Shown piece after piece: positions 34,719 to 43,526 of a DNA stretch of 64,000 nt. The notes beneath the pieces were generated by a model. It made no database searches. It was given only the letters and a program-made list of their open reading frames with translations, and had not been told where the DNA came from. Numbering within the stretch: the stretch's first letter is position 1; every line of letters starts with the position of its first letter. Source of the DNA: Streptomyces sp. M41(2017) (GTDB lineage Bacteria; Actinomycetota; Actinomycetes; Streptomycetales; Streptomycetaceae); the NCBI RefSeq assembly GCF_002078175.1, contig NZ_MWFK01000001.1, positions 4,030,001-4,094,000 on the forward strand, read 5' to 3'. The position numbers and the translations under genes are program-made.

Positions 34719-34830
34719 GGGGCCGTGCCGGTACATCCGCCCGTCGCTGTTGGATCAGACGTGGGTCGAGAGGCGGGAGCTGCTCGATCCGGGCGTGACC
34801 GACGGGCATCTGATGTACCGGCACGGCCCC
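34719..34830. repeat. Long inverted repeat, 19-bp perfect arms
   Basis: Bases 34719-34737 are the exact reverse complement of 34812-34830 (outer end GGGGCCGTGCCGGTACATC). Weaker pairing (GCCCGTCG with CGACGGGC) continues inward, leaving a loop of roughly 50 bases. It could be a folded RNA, a terminator or a small mobile-repeat remnant. Confidence 0.65.
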
Positions 34831-34903
34831 TCGCGCCGGACGCCGTCTGCGGGCAGCGGCCGGCCGGGGCGCGTCCCTTTCGTCGGGTGCCGGGTACGGG
34901 CGT

Positions 34904-34985
34904 GAATTTCGGGCCCTCCGGCGTTTGAGGCGCGGGGTCCGGGGCGGAGCCCCAGGGATGGGACGGGTAGGGGCGGCGGGGGTGA
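34904..34985. repeat. Interspersed Streptomyces intergenic repeat
   Basis: The stretch GAATTTCGGGCCCTCCGGCG, then GTTTGAGGCGCGGGGTCCGG, GGCGGAGCCCCAGGGATGGG and ACGGGTAGGGGCGGCGGGGG is one I recognise from many Streptomyces intergenic regions. GGGGC-GGA-GCCCC inside it forms a small hairpin. Confidence 0.6.
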
Positions 34986-35175
34986 AGCACGTCCTCCGTC
35001 AGGCCGGGAGTTGGTCGGGGGCGGGGGCTCCACCCGTGGGTGGAGGAGCGAGGGCATGGAGGATCCACCCGCGATCCACCTGGGCTCCGATTTGCTGAGC
35101 AGGCGATTTCCGTAGCGTCGTGGATGTCGGCAGCACCCGCCGCCGACATCCGCTCCTCGCCCACGGAGGCCCTGC

Positions 35176-35703
35176 ATGTCCGGGCTCATGAACGCAGTCG
35201 TGATCGTCGCCGTCGCCGTCCTGGTGATCGCGCGCCAGTTCCGGGCCACTCGTATCGGCACGGACAGGCGGTGGTGGCTCGTGCCCGCCGTTCTCGCCTT
35301 CATCGCCCTGCGCGAACCCGGCCTGATCGACCCGCATCACCAGCTCGAGGCGTCCGTACTGCTGGGCACCGAGCTGGTCATGGGGCTGGCGATCGGAGCC
35401 GGCTGGGCGTGGACGACCCGGATATGGGCCGAGCCGGACGGAGCCCTGTGGAGCAAGAGCACCAAGGCGAGCGGGGCCATCTGGATCGGCGGGATATGCC
35501 TGCGTGGTGGCCTCTTCGGCCTGGGCGCGCTGCTGGGCGTGCACCAGGACTCCGCCGCACTGATGCTCGGGCTGGCGGCCACCCTGCTGGTTCGTGCCGG
35601 AGTGGTGATGTGGCGGGCGCAGTCCCTGCGGCCGACGGCGTACGGACAGGCCTCGGCGTACGGTGACGGCGTGGCGCAGGCCCGGTGGAAGGAGCGCGTG
35701 TGA
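35176..35703 (+). CDS. DUF1453-like membrane protein
   Basis: 175 residues with about five hydrophobic segments (NAVVIVAVAVLVIA, WWLVPAVLAFIAL, ELVMGLAIGAGWAW, IWIGGICLRGGLFGLGALLG, LGLAATLLVRAGVVMW). The pattern REPGLIDPHHQ followed by WAEPDGALWSKSTKA matches the DUF1453/CcdC-like family. The function is unknown. Its stop overlaps the GTG of the histidine kinase by 4 bases (GTGA), so it is probably translated together with, and may be a partner or accessory of, the two-component system. Confidence 0.82.
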   Translation: MSGLMNAVVIVAVAVLVIARQFRATRIGTDRRWWLVPAVLAFIALREPGLIDPHHQLEASVLLGTELVMGLAIGAGWAWTTRIWAEPDGALWSKSTKASGAIWIGGICLRGGLFGLGALLGVHQDSAALMLGLAATLLVRAGVVMWRAQSLRPTAYGQASAYGDGVAQARWKERV

Positions 35704-36851
35704 CCGACAACGCGTGGACACGCTGGCCCTCCCGGGAGGCCCTCTCGCGAGAAGGCGTGCACACGGCCCGCCGCGTGCTCGGCCGCGTCACCCGATCCAT
35801 CGCCCTCGGCATTCTCATCGCGACGACCCTCACGAACACCGAGCTGAACGGATGGGCCCTCGCCGGAGGTGCCGTGGGCATCGTGGTGTGCGGGTTCCTC
35901 GCCTGGGCCTTCTGGCGGACCACGCTGGAGAACCGCCTACTGCCCTCCCTGGGGCTGCTCGCCGCTCTGCTGACGATCGCGACGGTGGGGCAGGGGGTGG
36001 GGTTCCGGATCGCGTCTCTCGTCCTGCTGTGCGGCTGCGCCATCAATGCCATCGAACGGCTGCCCCTCGCGTACGCGATGCCCGCCACGGCCGTAGCCCT
36101 GTGCGCGTTCGCGGCGGTCAACAACGACGCCTGGCTGACGACTGCGGCCACCACGGTCGGCCTGGCCCTCGCCGGGTACGTCGTGCGCCTCGACGCGGAG
36201 GCGCGGGGGAGCGCGCAGCGGCTGCTGGCCCAGGAGCGTGCGGCTCGTGTGGCCGAGGCGGAGTCGGCGGCGCTCGCCGAGCGCGCCCGTATCGCCCGGG
36301 AGATCCACGACGTGCTCGCGCACAGCCTGTCCGCGCAGCTGGTGCACCTCGAGGCGGCGCGGCTGCTGATCGAGAGAGGTGCCGACCAGGCGACGGTTCT
36401 GGAACGAGTCGTGGCGGCCAGGGGCATGGCCCGTGAGGGGCTCGCGGAAACCCGGCAGGCGCTCTCGGCGCTCCGGGGTGAGATGTCTCCGGTGGAGGAC
36501 TTTCTCGGCGAGCTCGTCACCACCAATGAACGCGCCGATGTCACGGTGACGGGCGAGCGTCAGCTACTGCCGGCGGAGGCGTCGCAGGCGGTGCGCCGGG
36601 TCGCCCAGGAAGCGCTGACGAACGTGCGCAAGCACGCTCCGGGCGCCAAGGTCCACATCCGGCTGGACTACGGCGAGCACGAAGTGACGCTGGATGTCCG
36701 GGACTCGGGAGGAAGGCCGGGCGAGCTGAGTGGTTCGGGAGCCGGGTACGGTCTGCTGGGCATGCGGGAGCGTGCCGAGCTGCTGGGCGGCTCGCTGGAG
36801 GCCGGCCCGGGCGAGGAGGGGTTCGTGGTGACGTTGAGGGTGCCCGTATGA
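35700..36851 (+). CDS. Sensor histidine kinase, NarL/DesK type (HisKA_3)
   Basis: A 383-residue membrane kinase. Four or five membrane segments occupy about residues 30-165 without a large external loop, so it probably senses the membrane or an intramembrane ligand. A helical stretch leads to the dimerisation box ERARIAREIHDVLAHSLS (phosphoacceptor histidine in REIHD). The HATPase_c domain has the N box VAQEALTNVRKHA, G1 box DSGGRPG and G2 box GSGAGYGLLGMRERAEL. The GTG at 35700 overlaps the previous stop, with GGAAGGAG upstream. It overlaps its response regulator by 4 bases. The signal is unknown. Confidence 0.92.
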   Translation: MTDNAWTRWPSREALSREGVHTARRVLGRVTRSIALGILIATTLTNTELNGWALAGGAVGIVVCGFLAWAFWRTTLENRLLPSLGLLAALLTIATVGQGVGFRIASLVLLCGCAINAIERLPLAYAMPATAVALCAFAAVNNDAWLTTAATTVGLALAGYVVRLDAEARGSAQRLLAQERAARVAEAESAALAERARIAREIHDVLAHSLSAQLVHLEAARLLIERGADQATVLERVVAARGMAREGLAETRQALSALRGEMSPVEDFLGELVTTNERADVTVTGERQLLPAEASQAVRRVAQEALTNVRKHAPGAKVHIRLDYGEHEVTLDVRDSGGRPGELSGSGAGYGLLGMRERAELLGGSLEAGPGEEGFVVTLRVPV

Positions 36852-37534
36852 CCGAGCGGGAGGAAGGCGGGAAGCCGGCCCGAGTCGTCGTGGCGGACGA
36901 CCAGACGGTCGTGCGTGAGGGCATCGTGATGCTGCTGGGCCTGCTGCCCGGGATCGAGGTCGTCGGCGCGGCTGGTGACGGGAACGAAGCGGTGGAGCTG
37001 GTGGCCAGGCTCGCTCCGGACGTCGTCCTGATGGACCTGCGGATGCCGCGCTGCGACGGGGTCGAGGCGACCCGGCGCATCCGGTCCGAGCATCCCGGGA
37101 CGCAGGTGGTCGTCCTGACGACGTACGCCGACGACGAGTCGTTGTTCCCCGCACTCAGAGCGGGGGCCCGCGGCTATCTCACCAAGGACGCCGGGGGCGA
37201 CGAGATCGTGCGGGCCGTGGAGAGCGTGCTCTCCGGGGACGCCGGCCTGTCGCCGAGCGTGCAACGAAGACTGCTGGAGCGCCTGTCGGATCCGCAACCG
37301 GAGCCGGGCCCGCCGCCGGAGGCGCCGGACGGGCTCACGTCGCGCGAGACGGAAGTGCTCCTGCTGATCGCCGAAGGCCTCAGCAACCAGGAGATCGCCC
37401 GGGCGCTCCATGTGTCCACGGCCACGGTGAAGACCCATATCAACAACCTCTTCGCCAAGACGGGGCTCAAGGACCGTGCGCAAGCCGTCCGTTACGCCTA
37501 TGGGAAGGGTCTCGTACGGCCACCGGCGGGCTGA
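36848..37534 (+). CDS. NarL/LuxR-type response regulator
   Basis: 228 residues. The receiver domain (about 12-130) carries the acidic pocket VVVADDQ, the phospho-acceptor D63 in LMDLRMP, T in VLTTYADD and K in YLTKDAGG. After a Pro-rich linker, the LuxR helix-turn-helix (about 160-225: LTSRETEVLLLIAEGLSNQEIARALHVSTATVKTHINNLFAKTGL) binds DNA. The ATGA overlap with the kinase gene and matching families identify it as the cognate partner. The regulated genes are probably nearby or this operon itself; nothing in the sequence fixes them. Confidence 0.93.
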   Translation: MTEREEGGKPARVVVADDQTVVREGIVMLLGLLPGIEVVGAAGDGNEAVELVARLAPDVVLMDLRMPRCDGVEATRRIRSEHPGTQVVVLTTYADDESLFPALRAGARGYLTKDAGGDEIVRAVESVLSGDAGLSPSVQRRLLERLSDPQPEPGPPPEAPDGLTSRETEVLLLIAEGLSNQEIARALHVSTATVKTHINNLFAKTGLKDRAQAVRYAYGKGLVRPPAG

Positions 37535-37638
37535 GTCACCTGATGGGGTGAAGAGCGCGGAGAGAAGAGTCCGGGATCTTCCCGATCTGCACATCCTTGG
37601 GCACGCGGCCGAAACGGGTCGCGGACAAGGAGAGTTCG

Positions 37639-38127
37639 GTGGAGAAGCACGACGGCGGCGACACCGGGGAGGTCCGGTTCGACGACCCCTGGTACGACGC
37701 GCTGGCTTCCGGTTGGGGTGAGTTGGACGGCACGGGAGCACCTGCTCCGGCCGTGCCGCCCGCCCGCTCGGAGCACGAAGGACGGACCGGCGGGGCGGCC
37801 GACGTCTATCTGGAGGTGCAGCGAAGTGCTGCTTTCCAGGAGGTGCGCAGCCGGTACCGCAGGTTCGTGATCCCTGCCGTCGCCGTCTTCTTCCCTTGGT
37901 ACGTGGGCTATGTGGTGACCGCGACGACAGCGCCGGGGTTCATGGCGCGGCCGGTGGCCGGTGCGGTGAACGTGGCGCTGGTCGCGGGGCTCGGGCAGTT
38001 CCTGACGACGTTCGTCCTGGCCTGGGCGTACGCACGGCACGCGCGGTTGCGCAGGGACCGGGCGGCGCTCGACCTGCGCTGGGACACCCAGGAGCTGACG
38101 CGCAACGTCAGAGGCGGTGACCGGTGA
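37639..38127 (+). CDS. DUF485 membrane protein, partner of the acetate-type symporter
   Basis: 162 residues: a hydrophilic N-terminus (about 1-60), the DUF485 hallmark VQRSAAFQEVRSRYRRFVIPAVAVFFPWYVGYVV and a second membrane segment (VNVALVAGLGQFLTTFVLAWAYARHA). Two transmembrane helices are predicted. DUF485 proteins (YjcH type) are nearly always encoded before ActP-family symporters, as here, and are thought to assist them. I chose GTG 37639 because AAGGAG lies 7 bases upstream. Its stop overlaps the GTG of the symporter by 4 bases. Confidence 0.88.
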   Translation: MEKHDGGDTGEVRFDDPWYDALASGWGELDGTGAPAPAVPPARSEHEGRTGGAADVYLEVQRSAAFQEVRSRYRRFVIPAVAVFFPWYVGYVVTATTAPGFMARPVAGAVNVALVAGLGQFLTTFVLAWAYARHARLRRDRAALDLRWDTQELTRNVRGGDR

Positions 38128-39716
38128 GCGGGAACCATCAGACCCTGGCGTTGCTGCTGTTCAGCATGTTCGTGGCGGTGACGCTGGCCATCACGACGTG
38201 GGTGAGCCGCAACCGGCATGGCTCGGCGGAGGAGTTCTACGCCGGCGGGCGGTTGTTCTCGCCGATGGAGAATGGTTTTGCCATCTCCGGGGACTACATG
38301 TCGGCCGCGTCGTTCCTCGGCGTCACCGGACTCATCGCCCTCTACGGCTACGACGGCCTGCTGTACGTCGTGGGCTTTCTGGTGGCCTGGCTCGTCGTGC
38401 TGTTCCTGGTCGCCGAACTGGTGCGCAACTGCGGTCGGTTCACGCTCGCCGACGTCGTCGCCGCCCGGATGAGTGAGCGGCCGGTGCGGATCGCGGCGGG
38501 AACTTCCTCCGTGACGGTGTCCGTTCTCTATCTGGTGGCACAGATGGTGGGCGCGGGCAGTCTGGTCTCGCTGCTCCTCGGAGGCACGAGCGAGGCGGCG
38601 CGGAACTGGACGGTCATCGGGGTGGGCGCGCTCATGGTGATCTATGTGTCGATGGGAGGGATGCGGGCGACCACGTGGATCCAGATCGTCAAGGCGGTTC
38701 TGCTGCTGGGCGGGTCCGTCGTCCTCACCGTCCTCGTCCTGGTGCGGTTCCACGGGGACTTCAACGACCTGCTGCGTTCCGCCGCGGCGCGCAGTGGGCA
38801 CGGCAAGGCCTTCCTCGTGCCCGGGCTGCGGTACGGCGGGGACTGGACGGCGCGCTTCGACTTCATGAGCCTCGGGCTCGCGCTGGTGCTCGGGACGGCA
38901 GGGCTGCCGCACATCCTGTCGCGCTTCTACACCGTGCCGACGGCACGGGCCGCCCGTCGCTCGGTGGTGTGGTCGATCGGACTGATCGGCGGCTTCTATC
39001 TGATGACCATCGTGCTGGGCTTCGGCGCGGCGGCGATCGTCGGTCCTGAGGCGGTCCGCGGGTCGAACGCGGCGGGCAACACCGCAGTTCCGCTGCTGGC
39101 CCTCGACCTCGGCGGCGGAGTCAACTCCACGGGTGGAACGGTTCTGTTCGCGGTCGTCGCCGCCATCGCCTTCGCCACCATCCTCGCGGTCGTCGCCGGA
39201 ATCACTCTCGCGTCCTCGGCGGCGGTGGCGCACGACCTGTACGCGACCATGCGCCGGCGGAACGCGAAGCCGCGCAGCGAGGTCGCCGTCGCGCGTGCGG
39301 CCTCGGTCGGGATCGGCGTGGTCGCCATCGCCCTGGGGCTCCTGGCCCGCGATCTGAACGTGGCCTTTCTGGTGGGCCTCGCCTTCGCGGTCGCCGCGTC
39401 CGCGAACCTTCCTGTGCTGCTGTACTCCCTGTTCTGGCGCAACTTCACGACGCGCGGCGCCGTGTGGGCCGTATACGGCGGACTCGTGCCCTCGCTGCTG
39501 CTCGTCCTGTTGTCGCCTGTGGTGTCCGGGAGTCCCGGATCGCTGTTCCCGGGTGTGGACTTCCAGTACTTCCCGCTGGAGAACCCCGGTCTCGTCTCGA
39601 TCCCCCTCGGTTTCGTGGCGGGCTGGCTCGGGACGGTCACCTCGCACGAGCCGCCGGACGAGGCCAAGCACGCCGAGATCGAGGTGCGCGCGCTCACCGG
39701 CGCGGGGGCCGTCTGA
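38124..39716 (+). CDS. Sodium/cation:monocarboxylate symporter (ActP/MctC type)
   Basis: A 530-residue sodium:solute symporter with about 13 membrane helices. Family marks are SAEEFYAGGRLFSPMENGFAISGDYMSAASFLG near the N-terminus, VYVSMGGMRATTWIQ-like sequence in the middle and LGTAGLPHILSRFYTVPTARAARRSVVWS, which carries the conserved sodium-site region. ActP/MctC transporters take up acetate, propionate, pyruvate or lactate. The immediately preceding DUF485 gene supports this subgroup. The exact substrate is unknown. A hairpin follows at 39743-39774. Confidence 0.9.
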   Translation: MSGNHQTLALLLFSMFVAVTLAITTWVSRNRHGSAEEFYAGGRLFSPMENGFAISGDYMSAASFLGVTGLIALYGYDGLLYVVGFLVAWLVVLFLVAELVRNCGRFTLADVVAARMSERPVRIAAGTSSVTVSVLYLVAQMVGAGSLVSLLLGGTSEAARNWTVIGVGALMVIYVSMGGMRATTWIQIVKAVLLLGGSVVLTVLVLVRFHGDFNDLLRSAAARSGHGKAFLVPGLRYGGDWTARFDFMSLGLALVLGTAGLPHILSRFYTVPTARAARRSVVWSIGLIGGFYLMTIVLGFGAAAIVGPEAVRGSNAAGNTAVPLLALDLGGGVNSTGGTVLFAVVAAIAFATILAVVAGITLASSAAVAHDLYATMRRRNAKPRSEVAVARAASVGIGVVAIALGLLARDLNVAFLVGLAFAVAASANLPVLLYSLFWRNFTTRGAVWAVYGGLVPSLLLVLLSPVVSGSPGSLFPGVDFQYFPLENPGLVSIPLGFVAGWLGTVTSHEPPDEAKHAEIEVRALTGAGAV

Positions 39717-39742
39717 CACAGGTCCGGCCGGTCAACATGAGG

Positions 39743-39774
39743 TGCCCGGGCCGCTGGGCGAAGGGGCCCGGGCA
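39743..39774. terminator. Bidirectional terminator
   Basis: A perfect 10-bp stem, TGCCCGGGCC/GGCCCGGGCA (39743-39752 with 39765-39774), and a 12-base loop, between convergent genes. Confidence 0.75.
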
Positions 39775-39831
39775 GGTCGTACGGCTGTCCGTCACGGCAT
39801 CGCCCGAAGGATGCCGGCGCCTTGTGCCGCG

Positions 39832-40524
39832 CTAGGGCGACACCCAGGCGTACCGGTGTTCCGGGCGGCCCGTGTCGCCGTACTTGAGGGAGAGGCGCAG
39901 GCGGCCGACCTGTTCCAGGTGGCGCAGGTAGCGCTGGGCGGTGGACCGGCTGAGGCCCGTCTCGGCGGCCACCTCGTGGGCCGACAGCGGTTGGTGCGCG
40001 CGGTGCAGGACGCCGCAGATGAGATCGGTCGTCGGCTCCGAGTGGCCGCTCGGCAGCCCGGGAACGGACGGTGCGGGCGCGGCCCGCAGGGCGCCGAACA
40101 TCCGATCGACTTGCTCCTGCCCGGTCACCCGTCGCCCACCCACCCGGTCCACGGTCCGGCGCAGGGCGGCGTACGAGTCGAGGCGGGTGCGCAGTGCGGT
40201 GAAGGTGAACGGCTTGACCAGGTAGTGCACAGCGCCCAGCCGCATCGCGGCACGGACGGTCGTCACGTCACTGGCCGCGGTGATCATGATGACGTCGGTG
40301 CCGTGGCCCTGTTCGCGCATCCGGTGGACGAGTTCGAGGCCCGTCAGGTCCGGCAGATAGTGGTCGAGCAGCACCAGGTCGACGGGCGTTCGCTCGACGG
40401 CGGCCAGAGCCTGGGCAGCGCTGTGCGCGCGGGCGACCACCCGGAATCCGGGCACCTTCCCCACGTAGCGCGCGTTGATCTCGGCGACGCGGAAGTCGTC
40501 GTCGACGACCAGGACGTCAATCAT
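39832..40524 (-). CDS. CitB/DcuR-type response regulator without adjacent kinase
   Basis: 230 residues. The receiver domain starts IDVLVVDDDFRVAEINARYV, has the phospho-acceptor aspartate in LVLLDHYLPDLTGLEL, T/A in MITAASD and K in YLVKPFTFTAL. The C-terminal helix-turn-helix (LSAHEVAAETGLSRSTAQRYLRHLEQVGRL) is of the CitB type. It closely resembles the regulator at 43.5-44.2 kb (same HYLPD, YLVKPF, YGDxGRPEHRY blocks), so the two are paralogues. No kinase adjoins this copy. It diverges from the ABC importer operon across 161 bases that contain an inverted repeat. The ATG at 40524 follows GAGAGGAAGAGG. Confidence 0.9.
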   Translation of the reverse strand: MIDVLVVDDDFRVAEINARYVGKVPGFRVVARAHSAAQALAAVERTPVDLVLLDHYLPDLTGLELVHRMREQGHGTDVIMITAASDVTTVRAAMRLGAVHYLVKPFTFTALRTRLDSYAALRRTVDRVGGRRVTGQEQVDRMFGALRAAPAPSVPGLPSGHSEPTTDLICGVLHRAHQPLSAHEVAAETGLSRSTAQRYLRHLEQVGRLRLSLKYGDTGRPEHRYAWVSP

Positions 40525-40577
40525 CTGGCCTCTTCCTCTCAAGGCCTGGCGAGCGTTGAGCCCGTGTTTCGGCTCCG

Positions 40578-40609
40578 CTGTTGTAGCGCGAGCAAAACGA
40601 GCACAACAG
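40578..40609. promoter_or_regulatory. Inverted repeat between regulator and importer operon
   Basis: CTGTTGT (40578-40584), 18 bases, then ACAACAG (40603-40609). The spacer has the direct repeat CGAGCAAAA/CGAGCAC. It is a candidate binding site for the CitB-type regulators. Confidence 0.5.
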
Positions 40610-40685
40610 ACCCTTGCAAGCAGAAGTAGGCCTTGTGCCCAGAAGACTGATGCTGTGGCCCGCGCCACATCTACGGTCCCGGCCC

Positions 40686-41501
40686 ATGAGCGCAGACACC
40701 AGCCCCGCCATCGAGCTGCGGGGCGCGAGCAAGATCTTCAAGACCCCGTCGGGGGGTCTGCACACCGCCGTGCGGGAACTCGACCTCACCGTCGGACGCG
40801 GCGAGTTCGTCGCCGTCGTCGGCCCCACCGGCTGTGGAAAGTCCACCACCCTGACTCTGGTGAGTGGACTCGAGGAACCCACTGAAGGCGAGGTCCTCGT
40901 CACGGGGGAGCCCGTCTCGGGCGTCGGGAACAAGGTCGGTTTCGTCTTCCAGCAGGACGCCACGTTCCCCTGGCGCACGGTCCTGTCCAACGTGATGGCC
41001 GGGCCCCGTTTCCAGGGCGTGCCCAAGACCGAGGCGAAGGAGCGGGCCCGTGAGTGGTTGTCCCGGGTCGGGCTGACGGCGTTCGAGGACCGCTACCCGC
41101 ACCAGCTCTCCGGAGGCCAGCGCAAGCGTGTCGCCCTCGCCGCGACCTTCGTCAACGACCCCGAGATCCTGCTCATGGACGAGCCCTTCTCGGCGCTCGA
41201 CGTGCAGACCCGGGCGCTGATGTCCGACGAACTTCTCGAGCTGTGGGAGGGCACCGGCGCCTCGGTCGTCTTCGTCACCCACGACCTGGAGGAGTCCATC
41301 GCGCTCGCCGACAAGGTCGTCGTGATGACCGCGGGCCCCGCCACCGTGAAGCAGGTCTTCGACATCGACCTGCCGCGACCGCGCAAGGTCGAGTCCGTGC
41401 GGCTGGAGCCGCGGTTCATCGAGATCTACCGCGAGATCTGGGAGTCCCTCGGCGAAGAGGTCCGCATCACCCGCGAGAGGGGTGCCGCCGATGTCGCATG
41501 A
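40686..41501 (+). CDS. ABC importer ATPase (nitrate/sulfonate/taurine type)
   Basis: A 271-residue ATPase with all motifs intact: Walker A GPTGCGKST (residues about 46-54), Q-loop VFQQDATFPW, signature LSGGQRKRVA, Walker B ILLMDEPFSALD and H-loop VTHDLEES. The Q-loop sequence FPWRTVLSNV is typical of the SsuB/TauB/NrtD group that serves NMT1-like binding proteins. The ATG at 40686 opens a three-gene operon; the permease start overlaps its last 11 bases. Confidence 0.92.
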   Translation: MSADTSPAIELRGASKIFKTPSGGLHTAVRELDLTVGRGEFVAVVGPTGCGKSTTLTLVSGLEEPTEGEVLVTGEPVSGVGNKVGFVFQQDATFPWRTVLSNVMAGPRFQGVPKTEAKERAREWLSRVGLTAFEDRYPHQLSGGQRKRVALAATFVNDPEILLMDEPFSALDVQTRALMSDELLELWEGTGASVVFVTHDLEESIALADKVVVMTAGPATVKQVFDIDLPRPRKVESVRLEPRFIEIYREIWESLGEEVRITRERGAADVA

Positions 41502-42354
41502 GATTCTCAGCACCCCGGTCGTGGACACGGTGAAGACGCCGGGCCGCGAGCAGTCCCGCGTGCGGGCCGCGCGCAAGCGCAAGATCATGGTGAACGCAGC
41601 CCGGGTCGTGCTCCTGATCGCCGTCCTCGGCCTCTGGGAAGTGCTCTCGCGGGCGAAGGTCATCGATCCGTTCAACTTCTCGATGCCCTCGAAGATATGG
41701 GACCAGACCTACACCTGGATGACCCACGGAACCGCGCTCGGTTCCCTCGGCGAGCAGATCTGGTACACGCTGTACGAGGCACTGCTCGGCTGGGTCATCG
41801 GTGTCGTCGCCGGTGTCGTGTTCGGCATCGCGCTGGGGCGGATCACCTTGCTCGCAGACGTACTTGGTCCATACATCAAGGTGCTCAACTCGATACCGAG
41901 GATCGTCCTCGCGCCCATCTTCGTCATCTGGTTCGGGCTCGGGCCGGCCTCCAAGGTCGCCTCGGCCGTCGTGCTCGTCTTCTTCCCGGTGTTCTTCAAC
42001 GCCTTCCAGGGCGCCCGGGAGGTCGACCGCAACCTCGTCGCCAACGCCCGGATCCTCGGCGCGAGCGACCGCCGCGTGACGCTCCAGGTCGTCATCCCGT
42101 CCGCCACGTCGTGGATCTTCACCAGCCTCCACGTCAGTTTCGGCTTCGCCCTCATCGGCGCGATCGTCGGCGAGTACATCGGCGCGACCAAGGGCATCGG
42201 CCTGCTCGTCGCGCAGTCACAGGGGACCTTCAACGCGGCCGGTGTGTACGCCGCGATGGTCATCCTCGCCGTCGTCGCCCTCCTCGCCGAAGGACTGCTC
42301 ACCTTCGCCGAGCGCCGCATCTTCCGCTGGAAGCCGTCGGATTCCGACCGCTGA
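41491..42354 (+). CDS. ABC importer permease (SsuC/TauC type)
   Basis: 287 residues with about six membrane helices. The EAA-type coupling loop is visible as FNAFQGAREVDRNLVANARILGASDRRVTLQVVIPSA. The N-terminus is Arg/Lys-rich and cytoplasmic. I chose ATG 41491 rather than the GTG at 41482 because spacing to GAGAGGGG fits better; either gives nearly the same protein. It works with the ATPase and the lipoprotein encoded on either side. Confidence 0.9.
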   Translation: MSHEILSTPVVDTVKTPGREQSRVRAARKRKIMVNAARVVLLIAVLGLWEVLSRAKVIDPFNFSMPSKIWDQTYTWMTHGTALGSLGEQIWYTLYEALLGWVIGVVAGVVFGIALGRITLLADVLGPYIKVLNSIPRIVLAPIFVIWFGLGPASKVASAVVLVFFPVFFNAFQGAREVDRNLVANARILGASDRRVTLQVVIPSATSWIFTSLHVSFGFALIGAIVGEYIGATKGIGLLVAQSQGTFNAAGVYAAMVILAVVALLAEGLLTFAERRIFRWKPSDSDR

Positions 42355-42428
42355 CCCGCCACGGGCCCATCCGACCCGTGACCTGCCCCCGTACTGCTTC
42401 CCACCCCTTCACAAGGACGTGAATCCGC

Positions 42429-43490
42429 ATGCGCATCACCGCCCGGTACTCCGCGTCGGCAGCCGCCGGACTGCTCGCTCTCACCTCGCTCACCGCCTGC
42501 GCCAATGACGCGGCCAGTTCGACGGCCGACTCCGGCAGCAACGGCGGTGGCGGCAAGGGGGAGCACGTCAAGATCATGGTCGGTGGCCTCGACAAGGTCA
42601 TCTACATGCCCGCGATGCTCACGCAGCGGCTCGGCTACTTCCAGGACGAGGGTCTCGACGTCCAGCTCCTGAGCGAGCCGGCCGGTGTCCAGGCCGAGAC
42701 CGCGCTCGTGTCCGGACAGGTGCAGGCGGCCGTCGGCTTCTACGACCACACACTCGACCTGCAGACCAAGGGCAAGGCGGTCGAGTCCGTCGTGCAGTTC
42801 TCGCACGCTCCCGGTGAGGTCGAGATCGTCTCCGACAAGCGGGCGGGTGACATCACGTCACCCAAGGACTTCAAGGGCAGGAAGCTCGGGGTCACGGGGC
42901 TCGGATCCTCGACCGACTTCCTCACGAAGTACCTCGCGGTGAAGAACGGTGTGAAGGTCAGCGAGTTCACGCCGGTGGCCGTCGGCGCCGGCCCCACGTT
43001 CGTCTCGGCTCTCCAGCAGGGTGCCATCGACGGCGGCATCACGACCGACCCCACCGTGGCCACCGTCCTGGCGAAGAAGCTCGGCAAGGTACTCGTCGAC
43101 ATGCGGACGCCCGAGGGATCGCAGGCGGCCCTCGGCGGCCCGTACCCCTCGTCCAGTCTCTACATGCAGACGGACTGGGTGAACGGTCACAAGGAGACGG
43201 TCCAGAAGCTGGCCGACGCCTTTGTGAAGACGCTTCGGTGGATGTCCACGCACAGCGCCTCCGAGATCGCCGCCAAGATGCCCGCGGACTACTCCCAGGG
43301 CGACAAGAAGCTGTACGCCGAGGCCATCCAGAGCACGCTCCCGATGTTCACCAAGGACGGCGTGATGCCCAAGAACGGTCCGGAGACCGTCGAGAAGGTC
43401 CTCAAGGCGTTCAACCCCAACATCCAGAACGCCGATGTGGACCTGAGCAAGACCTACACGACGGAGTTCGTGGACAAGGCCGCCGGCTGA
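42429..43490 (+). CDS. ABC importer substrate-binding lipoprotein (NMT1/SsuA-like)
   Basis: 353 residues. A lipoprotein signal peptide ends with the lipobox LTAC (cysteine 24), then a Ser/Gly-rich linker. The mature protein has the NMT1/SsuA-like two-lobed fold: VKIMVGGLDKVIYMPAMLTQRLGYFQDEGLDVQLL, VSGQVQAAVGFYDHTLDLQ, KLGVTGLGSSTDFLTKYLA and GAIDGGITTDP. Relatives bind sulfonates, nitrate, aromatic acids or pyrimidines. The adjacent CitA/CitB-type two-component genes suggest an organic acid ligand, but that is inference. The ATG at 42429 is 74 bases after the permease. It converges on the second CitB-type regulator. Confidence 0.9.
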   Translation: MRITARYSASAAAGLLALTSLTACANDAASSTADSGSNGGGGKGEHVKIMVGGLDKVIYMPAMLTQRLGYFQDEGLDVQLLSEPAGVQAETALVSGQVQAAVGFYDHTLDLQTKGKAVESVVQFSHAPGEVEIVSDKRAGDITSPKDFKGRKLGVTGLGSSTDFLTKYLAVKNGVKVSEFTPVAVGAGPTFVSALQQGAIDGGITTDPTVATVLAKKLGKVLVDMRTPEGSQAALGGPYPSSSLYMQTDWVNGHKETVQKLADAFVKTLRWMSTHSASEIAAKMPADYSQGDKKLYAEAIQSTLPMFTKDGVMPKNGPETVEKVLKAFNPNIQNADVDLSKTYTTEFVDKAAG

Positions 43491-43526
43491 TCCCACGGAC
43501 GCGGTCCGCCCGACCGTGCCATGCCG

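Larger units (their letters stand above)
34673..35175. other. Non-coding region after parE with two repeats
   Basis: 503 bases without a gene-like frame. It holds a long inverted repeat (34719-34830) and a Streptomyces intergenic repeat (34904-34985). No simple parE terminator is evident unless the inverted repeat serves as one. Confidence 0.5.
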
